A stretch of DNA of 64,000 nt from the NCBI RefSeq assembly GCF_000160115.1, contig NZ_GG665867.1, forward strand, positions 124,001 to 188,000. Direction: 5' to 3'. The position numbers were made by a program, and so were the translations under genes. The notes below the pieces were generated by a model. The model worked only from the letters and a program-made list of their open reading frames with translations, had not been told where the DNA came from and made no database searches. This DNA is from Shuttleworthella satelles DSM 14600 (lineage in GTDB: Bacteria; Bacillota; Clostridia; Lachnospirales; Lachnospiraceae). Below are positions 50,545-57,669 of the stretch, piece by piece (the first letter of the stretch is position 1; the number at the start of each line of letters is the position of its first letter).

Positions 50545-51155
50545 TTAATCACCACAAAAAACATCGAAAGGAGCTTCAACCACCATGAATAATATAGCAC
50601 ACTCGAAACGGTATGATGCCGTTGACTGCCGGATCCGGTTTCTGGCCCTCTTTAACCGGTTCTTCACTCCGTCGTAAGTGCAGTCCGTCTCATCTGCCAG
50701 TTTCAGAAGATTGTGTGACCCATTCAAATAAGAATCCAGAACTTTGAAATCCGACCAGGGCAGCGTTTTAATCTGAGCCCTTACCAGAAAATAGTCATTG
50801 TGCATTTCCCGGATCACTTCCGCTTCTCTTCTGTATTGCTCCGGACACTCAATCCCCTTCAGCTCCTCGTCAAGATTTCCTGTTTTAATTGCCTCCAAAA
50901 GCATAACCCTGTCAATTGCTTCATTTGCTGTAGGATCACTGATGCCGGTTTTCTGTACTCTTACTCCAAGATCCCCATGCTTCTGCGTCTTGCCGCCCGC
51001 CGGTCATTGAGGATCAAATACTTCAGGCTCTCTTCGAAGCTGTCCATGATCTCAAGGAAATTCGGATAATTATCCAGGATGATCTCTATCTTCCCCTTCA
51101 TGTCTGCCATGGCGTATTTTTCTACGATTCTGATTGCTCCATCTGCCATCTCCAT
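50545..51155 (-). pseudogene. Frameshifted gene, mobile-element regulator-like (sigma-70 region 4-like end)
   Basis: Two readings join into one protein of about 200 residues if a frame change near 50985-51000 is bridged: MEMADGAIRIVEKYAMADMK through YLILNDRRAARR, then QKHGDLGVRVQKTGISDPTA, NEAIDRVMLLEAIKTGNLDE and onward to FCGD. The C-terminal LLKLADETDCTYDGVKNRLK, RARNRIRQ looks like a sigma-70 region 4-type helix-turn-helix, as in phage or integrative-element regulators. Alternatively the two pieces are separate short genes. The single shift suggests decay. Confidence 0.5.
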
Positions 51156-51264
51156 CCTCCTGTCTCTGATGTAGTGACACCGAAGCTGCTCGCTGCTTCA
51201 TGTCTGTATCTCTCTGACATGATCTATATTAAGTTATCTTCCGATATTTCTCGTTCCCTAATCC

Positions 51265-51280
51265 GTGAACCCGGGTTCAC
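51265..51280. repeat. 16-bp perfect palindrome
   Basis: GTGAACCCGGGTTCAC, perfect over all 16 bases, 16 bp before the terminator of the abiE operon. No gene overlaps it. Possible protein-binding or recombination site. Confidence 0.5.
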
Positions 51281-51295
51281 AAAATCCGAACATAG

Positions 51296-51325
51296 AAAAA
51301 GGGCCCGGTCATTACGACCAGACCC
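51296..51325 (-). terminator. Terminator of the abiE operon
   Basis: On the minus strand GGGTCTGGTC and GACCGGGCCC pair over 10 positions (two G-U) around GTAAT, followed by TTTTTC. It lies 78 bp after the toxin gene's stop. Confidence 0.8.
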
Positions 51326-51402
51326 AGACAGATTCCTGTATTTCACTAATCGAGCATTAAGTTTGCATTATTATCCGATTCTTTGGACAGATGCCCTTTT
51401 GA

Positions 51403-52236
51403 TTACAGCAAATCGAATAACTTTACTATGCTGTCCATGACTTTCTCATAGGAAATATCTGCTACATAGCTATATTTCCTGCAATAGGCTTCCCATAATT
51501 TTCTGAGGTTTCCATCGTCCCGGATTCCTTGAATGATTTTCTGACCGGCATGGATAAGTCCGACAGTCTCTCGTTTGCGGCATGTTGCGGCAAACGCTTC
51601 CCTAAATACATCAATATCCACGTCTCTTCCATAACACAGAAGCAGCGTGTAAACATCATAGAAATCTCTCATCCTGGTATTTAAGACACCTCGAACAAGG
51701 ATTGTCTGAAGTTTTTCACCAAGCACTGTTTCCAGGTTATAAGACAAAAGGCGAATTGAGCGATCTTCCAGCAATAATTTGTACTGATACTCTATAACCC
51801 TTGGCGTAATGGCATCACCTGTCGATATATCGATCTTGATTGGTGTGATCATCCCATCTGAGATGGCATCTGCAGCCAGTCGAATTCCCGGATACTCCAT
51901 GTCATCCATGATCCGTTCTGCATGTTTGATCTCAAATGTAACCCCATCGTCCAAATTTATCTCACCAATTTCTTTCACTATCTGGAGGGCATCATTTTCA
52001 GTCAAATTAAAATTTCGTATCGACGTGTCAATGTCCATAGTGGATCGCTGAGCTATTCCCAGCATAGAAGTGACCAAGATCCCTCCCTTAATAACAAAGT
52101 CGTCTGCGTAAGGAGATCTGGATATTCTTTCCAGAAAACGCTCCATCATGTATAAACGCATTAGAGTTCTTGCATCGGCATTTTTGTTTTTTGCCAGGCT
52201 TTTGATTTTCCCTTTAAGCTGTGCCTGCGTTAACAT
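51403..52236 (-). CDS. AbiEii/AbiGii-type nucleotidyltransferase toxin
   Basis: A 277-residue protein of the DUF1814 nucleotidyltransferase superfamily. Motifs: FVIKGGILVTSMLG (motif I with G-G), RSTMDIDTSIRNF (metal-binding D-x-D), IKIDISTGDAITP (third acidic residue) and, in the C-terminal half, NLETVLGEKLQTIL with TRMRDFYDVYTL. AbiEii toxins are thought to transfer nucleotides to RNA (tRNA 3' ends in homologues such as MenT) and to stop growth upon phage attack. The antitoxin gene lies directly upstream with one base between them. A terminator follows. Activity looks possible, as all expected motifs are present. Confidence 0.9.
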   Translation of the reverse strand: MLTQAQLKGKIKSLAKNKNADARTLMRLYMMERFLERISRSPYADDFVIKGGILVTSMLGIAQRSTMDIDTSIRNFNLTENDALQIVKEIGEINLDDGVTFEIKHAERIMDDMEYPGIRLAADAISDGMITPIKIDISTGDAITPRVIEYQYKLLLEDRSIRLLSYNLETVLGEKLQTILVRGVLNTRMRDFYDVYTLLLCYGRDVDIDVFREAFAATCRKRETVGLIHAGQKIIQGIRDDGNLRKLWEAYCRKYSYVADISYEKVMDSIVKLFDLL

Positions 52237-52237
52237 A

Positions 52238-52819
52238 TTAAAGCATTACCTCCATATACTCCCTTACCTTCGCATCAACATGAAATGCTTTTGCATACCC
52301 CATTAATTTGTTAAGATCCTTATTCTTATTTCTGATATATGACTGCAGGGCCATCTGATAATCCTGGATTTCAAACCGGCTCCTGTTTCGTATCAAATCG
52401 CAGATTGTCCGGTCCATATCGTACATCGGGATATTATGTCCAAATGACGTTGAAACAACTATCTTCCCCAAACCCAGAAGTTCTTTCTTGACGGTAAAGA
52501 CTTTTATTCCACCCCTTGTGAGTCTGGATGTACTGTATCCTGTATAAACCGTAATTGTTCTCTGCAAAGGCTCTCTGTCAATTAATCCGTAATGGTACAG
52601 TGCTTCATCATGCGAAATAACCCCCTTGGGGCAGCGCAGAGACAAAATATACAGTTCATCAGCCCAGGCAGTGGGCGAGACATAAATTCCCTGCCCTACC
52701 TTTTCAAAAGAGTTTTTTTCAAGGAAGGCATATAATGCGTATTTGCTGATTCCTGACTCCTCTGCATCTCTGGTTAAAATAACTCCAGAGGGATCAACCA
52801 GTTGCTCAATTGATTTCAT
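52238..52819 (-). CDS. AbiEi-type antitoxin/repressor
   Basis: A 193-residue protein; I start at MKSIEQLVDPSGVILTRDAE because its length then fits the family and because the upstream extension would lie in the operator. The N-terminal winged helix (SGVILTRDAEESGISKYALY, AFLEKNSFEKVGQGIYVSPT) is followed by the C-terminal antitoxin domain (CPKGVISHDEALYHYGLIDR, MYDMDRTICDLIRNRSRFEI). It represses its own operon through inverted repeats and counters the AbiEii toxin as a type IV antitoxin. The ribosome site is weak (GGTGAT). Confidence 0.88.
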   Translation of the reverse strand: MKSIEQLVDPSGVILTRDAEESGISKYALYAFLEKNSFEKVGQGIYVSPTAWADELYILSLRCPKGVISHDEALYHYGLIDREPLQRTITVYTGYSTSRLTRGGIKVFTVKKELLGLGKIVVSTSFGHNIPMYDMDRTICDLIRNRSRFEIQDYQMALQSYIRNKNKDLNKLMGYAKAFHVDAKVREYMEVML

Positions 52820-52831
52820 GTGTATCACCAA

Positions 52832-52869
52832 CTTTCGTGCTAATATCATATCTAGCATTAGCACAAAAG
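52832..52869 (-). promoter_or_regulatory. Probable AbiEi operator
   Basis: CTTTCGTGCTAAT (52832-52844) and ATTAGCACAAAAG (52857-52869) form a 13-bp inverted repeat with one mismatch around a 12-bp centre, directly upstream of the antitoxin start. AbiEi proteins bind such long inverted repeats to repress their own promoter. Confidence 0.7.
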
Positions 52870-52910
52870 TAAATACACAAAACACGAACAATTGGCCTCC
52901 GTTTATCTCG

Positions 52911-53255
52911 TCATTCCATCAATGCGACAATCCGAATATGTTCGATTGCTGCCTTTCTTCCCTTCTCTGTCTTCAGGTCCTTCGGCAGCTGAATTGCCAG
53001 GACTATATCCGGATCTTCTTTAGCAGCATGTCCGGTCACCAGGTAATTCATGGTGGATCCGAGAACATCTGCCAGGATTGGGAGCATTGCCAGCGTGACT
53101 GCTCTCTTGTCATTTTCATATTCCGAGATGACGGACTTCTTATTCACCCCGATCCGGAACCCCATCTCCTCCTGGGACCATCCCTTCTGGATCCGTATTG
53201 CCTTGATCCTTCCGCCCATGGTACTTGTGTCGATTTCTGTGTTCTTCTGATTCAT
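52911..53255 (-). CDS. XRE-family helix-turn-helix protein (114 aa)
   Basis: Start MNQKNTEIDTSTMGGRIKAI follows GGAAAGGTGCGGG. The DNA-binding domain is IRIQKGWSQEEMGFRIGVNK, KSVISEYENDKRAVTLAMLP, then ADVLGSTMNYLVTG. A short basic tail follows. It lies 91 bp upstream of the abiE operator on the same strand and may be a further regulator from the same mobile unit. Target unknown. Confidence 0.75.
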   Translation of the reverse strand: MNQKNTEIDTSTMGGRIKAIRIQKGWSQEEMGFRIGVNKKSVISEYENDKRAVTLAMLPILADVLGSTMNYLVTGHAAKEDPDIVLAIQLPKDLKTEKGRKAAIEHIRIVALME

Positions 53256-53447
53256 TCCCGCACCTTTCCGGTGCCTTCCAAAGCGGAAGCCTTCCGGAAA
53301 AGAGTGCTGGAATACCGGAGAGCGAGATTTTCCCCAAAAAACAGACGTCAAAAATCTGCAAACCACTGCCTTGGTTAGACTGGTTCTGGGCATGCCCGAT
53401 TTTTGTACGTCTGTTCATATGTATTTTATTCAATTGTTGAAATTATA

Positions 53448-53663
53448 TCACGAATCCAGAGCGGATGCAATATAATTCGAAACTTCACTATCAGGAATGC
53501 CCAACGCGAATCCAAGCTCTGTATATAAAGCCTCCTCCGCCATTTTCATATACCGGTCATCTGTGCTGGTCTTCTTTCTACCGATTTTTAATCGTTCCTG
53601 TCCCCGGTTATAGATGAATTTGAGCAGCCGAATCCATGCAGTATAGTTGTTGGTGCGCAGATA
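53448..53663 (-). pseudogene. Truncated C-terminal gene fragment
   Basis: An open stretch of 71 codons without an early start codon: YLRTNNYTAWIRLLKFIYNR, GQERLKIGRKKTSTDDRYMK, MAEEALYTELGFALGIPDSE, VSNYIASALDS. It begins after an in-frame TAG and lies in the gap between the XRE gene and the ATP-binding protein. Protein-like composition suggests a gene remnant; family not recognised. A short form starting at an internal ATG (MKMAEEALYTELG) is possible. Confidence 0.4.
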
Positions 53664-53687
53664 CTACATAGTCAAGAAACTTATAAG

Positions 53688-55046
53688 TTATTGCTTCACC
53701 ACTCTCCAAGAACCATCTCGTTTAGAACCTATACGTTCGATATATCCTTTCTTTTGTAACCCAGACAACGCCCTCTCAGCAGTCCTCTTTGTCACTTCCA
53801 ACTTTTGAGCTATATCGTCTGCTGTAACGTAAGCGTCTTCCAGAAGTATGCCAATTGTCGCTTTTTCTGTTTTATTTAAACCGATATTCAAACCGACATT
53901 CAAACCGACATTCAAACCGACATTTTTCTTTGAAAGTTCCAACACCTTGCTATCAAAAGGAATTGTACATCGAATTAAATTTTCTTCGATTTCAAATACA
54001 TTTGTTCCATATCTCTCTACTATTGTAGGAACACCATGTCCGGTATGTTCAGTCAATCCCATCGCTAAAAAGATTCTCATCAAAGTTGCGTTCCTTGGCT
54101 TACTGACACCTTCAAAAAATTGTTTCTCCGTTAATCCTTTTGTAAGCCCTCCATGAGAAACTATTTCAATACGATCAGAGTACATGGAAATCTGAGGTTC
54201 TGTAATAGTCCAATCATTATGCACAAGTGCATTAATTACAGCTTCATTAACAGAATCATAATCAAACAAATACTTATCTACCCTTGGTCGCACCGTAGTA
54301 TCCGATATACATATGTTTTCAGCAAGTAAACGCGTTTTTATTTTGTTATAAGTGGTTAACAAACATCCACAGCCATAATCATTCCTTTCAGAAATAGCTG
54401 CCTTGTTATCACCTTGAAACTTTACAAAAATAAAAGGAATATTGTTTTTATCTGACAATAATTCAGCCAATAAATTATAGTCACCATTATCATTCTTCAG
54501 GCTTAGATTTGATTCAAAATCACCTCGATCAGTATGAAATCCTTTTTCTTCATAGTAAATCTTCAATTCGCGGAAAGATAGGTCTGCAAATCCAGACTTC
54601 TTTTTAAGCATATATTCCAAATCGGTAAAGTTTCTCTCATATCTAATTCGAATCTGTTCAGGTGTCATTTCTCGGCAAGTAGTACCTATTCGAACAGAAC
54701 ATCCACTAGATGAAAAGCCATACTTTTTTTGACAATATATGTTTTTACTGCCTTGGTTTACGTGGATATAAATAAGTGTATTTCCATCCTCAAATTTCAA
54801 TTCTGAACGGATTTCATCCTGGGGATTAGGTTCAATCTGCATAGTGATTACATCAGATATTTTTTTCAAGGTTTCATCGACCTTTTCTACTCCAATCACT
54901 GTACCATCGTCTTTAACACCAATTACCAAGGTTCCTCCCTCAGTATTTAAGAAGGATACGATTTCCTTGCAAATTACATCTGTATATTTTTCTTTTAATT
55001 CTAATGTCTCAGACTCAATATATTCCATAAACGCCTCTACCGACAT
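53688..55046 (-). CDS. Schlafen/AlbA_2-type ATP-binding protein with C-terminal winged helix
   Basis: A 452-residue protein. The N-terminal AlbA_2 domain reads YIESETLELKEKYTDVICKE, IVSFLNTEGGTLVIGVKDDG. A middle GHKL-like ATP-binding region (NEAVINALVHNDWTITEPQI, RNATLMRIFLAMGLTEHTGH, GVPTIVERYG) follows, then the spacer NVGLNVGLNVGLNIGLN and a C-terminal winged helix (DAYVTADDIAQKLEVTKRTA, ERALSGLQKKGYIERIG). Such proteins are common in mobile regions and are annotated as putative regulators or RecG-like helicase relatives; some have defence roles. Low GC. The start codon lies in the first of several ACCGACAT motifs (55039, 55059) that form a palindrome with an inverted copy. Confidence 0.85.
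   Translation of the reverse strand: MSVEAFMEYIESETLELKEKYTDVICKEIVSFLNTEGGTLVIGVKDDGTVIGVEKVDETLKKISDVITMQIEPNPQDEIRSELKFEDGNTLIYIHVNQGSKNIYCQKKYGFSSSGCSVRIGTTCREMTPEQIRIRYERNFTDLEYMLKKKSGFADLSFRELKIYYEEKGFHTDRGDFESNLSLKNDNGDYNLLAELLSDKNNIPFIFVKFQGDNKAAISERNDYGCGCLLTTYNKIKTRLLAENICISDTTVRPRVDKYLFDYDSVNEAVINALVHNDWTITEPQISMYSDRIEIVSHGGLTKGLTEKQFFEGVSKPRNATLMRIFLAMGLTEHTGHGVPTIVERYGTNVFEIEENLIRCTIPFDSKVLELSKKNVGLNVGLNVGLNIGLNKTEKATIGILLEDAYVTADDIAQKLEVTKRTAERALSGLQKKGYIERIGSKRDGSWRVVKQ
53878..53925 (-). repeat. 12-bp tandem repeat in the ATP-binding protein gene (4 copies)
   Basis: Four units of aaaccgaCATTC type encode the alternating N-V-G-L spacer. The core ACCGACAT is the same as in the promoter palindrome at 55059-55078. 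Confidence 0.9.
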
Positions 55047-55058
55047 TTTATGATTTAT

Positions 55059-55078
55059 ACCGACATTTTTTTGTCGGT
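55059..55078 (-). promoter_or_regulatory. Palindrome with ACCGACA arms ahead of the ATP-binding protein gene
   Basis: ACCGACATTTTTTTGTCGGT, arms of 7 bp around a 6-bp T run, extended by TTATA on the left and TTATAA on the right. It lies 12 bp upstream of the start codon, a position suited to repression. A further direct copy of ACCGACAT overlaps the start codon itself. Confidence 0.6.
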
Positions 55079-55108
55079 TTATAATTCAAAGTATATCACG
55101 CACCCCTA

Positions 55109-55555
55109 CTATCCGAAGTACTTTTTATGCGACGTTTTTACATTATTCTGCTTAACCTGCGCATATCTCAATGTTGTATCTATTTTCTCATGACCTAATA
55201 GTTGAAGGTTACGTCTCATATTATCCAACGTAACCTTGCTTATTCCCTTTTCCCTCCTATAGTCAGAGAGAAAAGCTCTTATATCATCAGTATTTAACAG
55301 ACACACATTCTTATCTACCGATGCTAATAGTTTCTCAATATTATGTTTATACAGTCCAAGAGTGAGCTCAGATCTACCTTCCAATCGCTTTACTGCTATA
55401 AATAATTCCAATAATTCTTCAGACGATTTTACATCCTCTATATCAGTATTATCCGATACTCCAGCCAAAATCTCTTGTAGCTTAACCATCTGAACATTGT
55501 CCAAGTATACAGATATCTTCTGAATGATTATGTTTATCTCTTCACGTGTAACCAT
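55109..55555 (-). pseudogene. Tyrosine recombinase with in-frame internal deletion
   Basis: 148 codons. Residues 1-112 are the N-terminal core-binding (SAM-like) domain of a phage-type integrase (LFIAVKRLEGRSELTLGLYK, AFLSDYRREKGISKVTLDNM). The reading then passes directly to the very end of the catalytic domain, LLGHEKIDTTLRYAQVKQNN, which holds the last H and the nucleophilic Tyr. The intervening 150-180 residues, including the catalytic Arg, Lys and H-x-x-R, are missing. The frame is kept, so a deletion between short similar sequences is likely. It cannot catalyse recombination but may still bind DNA. Confidence 0.8.
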
Positions 55556-55694
55556 AGCGTTCCTCCTATTCTACCAAAATAGACATCACCATCGATGTTC
55601 ATTTTAATATTAGAACGTGGTACATAAAAAACATATCATTTATATTGAATTGCGAGTTAACTTAACGTACCAATATCTCGGTATTTTTATACTC

Positions 55695-56120
55695 TTATTT
55701 CTTCCTCGCATTGTTTAACAAGCTAAGTAGTCCCTTTTCCTTGATAATGGCAAGTCCCTGACCCTCATCGCCTAAAACAATAAGATTATCACCTGTATTA
55801 ATATCAAATATCTTACGAGCCTTAGCTGGAATTACAATCTGTCCTTTATCACCTACCTTAACCATTCCAAAAATATGTTTTCCCTTTGGTGGTACTCCAA
55901 GCCCTAGATTATCTTCTTTGTTCTTATCATAAGAAATTAGATCATCTATACTAACCCCGAATGCATCTGCCAGTAACTTGCCTTTTTCAATATCCGGAAG
56001 AGATTCGCCGGTCTCATATTTAGACAACGTTTGTCTAGAAACTCCAATTTTCTCTGCCAGCTCTTCCTGGGAAAGATCATGATATTTTCTAAGTTCTATC
56101 AAATTATCTGCAAAGCTCAT
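55695..56120 (-). CDS. XRE helix-turn-helix fused to AbrB-like domain
   Basis: A 141-residue protein. Residues 1-65 are a Xre domain (MSFADNLIELRKYHDLSQEE, LAEKIGVSRQTLSKYETGES). After a linker, residues about 83-130 form an AbrB/SpoVT swapped-hairpin domain (MVKVGDKGQIVIPAKARKIF, DINTGDNLIVLGDEGQGLAI). Two separate DNA-binding modules in one chain are known in Bacillota regulators. It lies 9 bp downstream of the acyltransferase gene and may regulate it; the low GC suggests it came with the island. Confidence 0.88.
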   Translation of the reverse strand: MSFADNLIELRKYHDLSQEELAEKIGVSRQTLSKYETGESLPDIEKGKLLADAFGVSIDDLISYDKNKEDNLGLGVPPKGKHIFGMVKVGDKGQIVIPAKARKIFDINTGDNLIVLGDEGQGLAIIKEKGLLSLLNNARKK

Positions 56121-56129
56121 TTTTATTAT

Positions 56130-57209
56130 TCACTCCTTGATTTTATTTTGTTTTATCCCTAAAACACACCATCGTAAAACAGGAATACGACTTATAATCT
56201 CATATAAAAATAATGCTCCTGTAATTCCTGATACCAACACCAACAGATATACTAAAAACACCGGCATCTGAGGTAGATACATTTTAATGTACCAGCTACT
56301 GATAGCAATTCCCAAATAGTGAAAAATATACATTCCCCAGGATTTTCTACACATCCATTTTGAAAAGTCATTTTCCGAATTGCCCCATTTTTTCATAAAA
56401 GTAAGAACACCAATTGTTCCAAACCAGGCATACATATTACAAAGAAATGTATCGAGCACTTCATGATCCGGATATGGTTTTCCCAGGTTAAATACTACAA
56501 ACAAAATACAGAAAGCAACAGCCAGTAAACTAAAAATTATCCAGTATTTTTCTAATTTTTCCATTACCTCTTCGTGTGAAAAGATAAAATATCCCAGTAA
56601 AAATCCCAATCCATATATTCCAAATCTATATACAACAATAATGGGGGTATTCAATACCTGCGCCGCACCATATACAGAAATTCCAAGTAATACAATTATA
56701 AAAACATTAGTCTTTTTACCTAGATTATATAATCTGTCTTTTTCTATTTTTCTAATCCAGATCAAAATAACACTAAATAACCACAGCATCTGGATATACC
56801 ACAGAGGCCCTATACCGCTGATACACATTATCAAGAATAAAATAGGCTTGGGCACAGTTCCCATTGTCTCAAATGCTCTACCGATAAGCATATTAAAATA
56901 GCCTAGGATCCACCAAAACACAAAAAGACCTATTGTGGAAGGCACAAGATATTTTCTAGTTCTATTGCGAATAAATCCACTTTCACCCTTAGCATCTAAT
57001 TCAAAACGAGCAGCCATTCCCGAGACGACAAATAGCAGAAACATAAACCATGGGTATACAATATATTGAAAAATATCCTGAGGTTGCTTTTCGCTGAATG
57101 GTCCAATTACGCCATATGTAGTTACACCATTAAACATATAAATAACATGATATATTACAACGATTAATATTGTGATCCACCGTATATTATCAAGGTATGT
57201 CTTTCTCAT
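56130..57209 (-). CDS. Acyltransferase family membrane protein (OafA/YrhL-like)
   Basis: A 359-residue protein with ten hydrophobic segments. The N-terminus RKTYLDNIRWITILIVVIYH carries the family's Asp-x-x-Arg and membrane His. PWFMFLLFVVSGMAARFELD and GPLWYIQMLWLFSVILIWIR follow the acyltransferase-3 pattern. Such proteins add acetyl or other acyl groups to cell-surface sugars or lipids. Clearly lower in GC than the housekeeping genes. Followed by the XRE-AbrB gene. Confidence 0.87.
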   Translation of the reverse strand: MRKTYLDNIRWITILIVVIYHVIYMFNGVTTYGVIGPFSEKQPQDIFQYIVYPWFMFLLFVVSGMAARFELDAKGESGFIRNRTRKYLVPSTIGLFVFWWILGYFNMLIGRAFETMGTVPKPILFLIMCISGIGPLWYIQMLWLFSVILIWIRKIEKDRLYNLGKKTNVFIIVLLGISVYGAAQVLNTPIIVVYRFGIYGLGFLLGYFIFSHEEVMEKLEKYWIIFSLLAVAFCILFVVFNLGKPYPDHEVLDTFLCNMYAWFGTIGVLTFMKKWGNSENDFSKWMCRKSWGMYIFHYLGIAISSWYIKMYLPQMPVFLVYLLVLVSGITGALFLYEIISRIPVLRWCVLGIKQNKIKE

Positions 57210-57292
57210 AATAATACCACCTTTGCCATTATTCTTAACATCATTATATAAATAATTACTCCTCTCAGTCTAGCAAGAGGAGTTAACATTCA

Positions 57293-57424
57293 TTAAGCAA
57301 TCCTGTTAAAAATCATAGCAAAACACAGGTACATATTCGCAGTAGCATGTGGATTGGTGCCGTATGCTGAGGTGGCACGAAACTCATCTGATATCTGCTC
57401 TTCGCCTATCTTGGTTTTACTCAT
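57293..57424 (-). CDS. Small hypothetical protein (43 aa)
   Basis: Reads MSKTKIGEEQISDEFRATSA, YGTNPHATANMYLCFAMIFN, RIA. It has an excellent ribosome site, AAAGGAGAACAGCA, ahead of the ATG. The reading ends 10 bp before an 8-bp hairpin (ACTCCTCT/AGAGGAGT, 57258-57283) followed by T-rich DNA. It could be a genuine small gene or the start of a lost one; family not recognised. Upstream of the acyltransferase gene on the same strand. Confidence 0.4.
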   Translation of the reverse strand: MSKTKIGEEQISDEFRATSAYGTNPHATANMYLCFAMIFNRIA

Positions 57425-57481
57425 TGCTGTTCTCCTTTACGTTAGATTTGTGATATCTGTTGCCATGGATTCAAAACAAAC

Positions 57482-57528
57482 AAAAAAAGAGGCACCTTCC
57501 TAGAATTTCTTCTAAGAAAGTGCCTCTT
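57482..57528 (-). terminator. Terminator of lysS
   Basis: On the minus strand AAGAGGCACTTTCTTAGAA and TTCTAGGAAGGTGCCTCTT pair over 19 positions with few mismatches, followed by TTTTTG. It lies about 140 bp after the lysS stop. Confidence 0.85.
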
Positions 57529-57669
57529 GGCATTCATGAAATATTCGTTATGTAACTTATCTGGACTTATCCGTTTTCATCTAAAAATGCGGATTCGTTA
57601 CAATTTCGTTGTAATTCTCGTCCAAGACTTTATCTATGTCTGCAACTTGTTACACAAATCAAGTACGTT

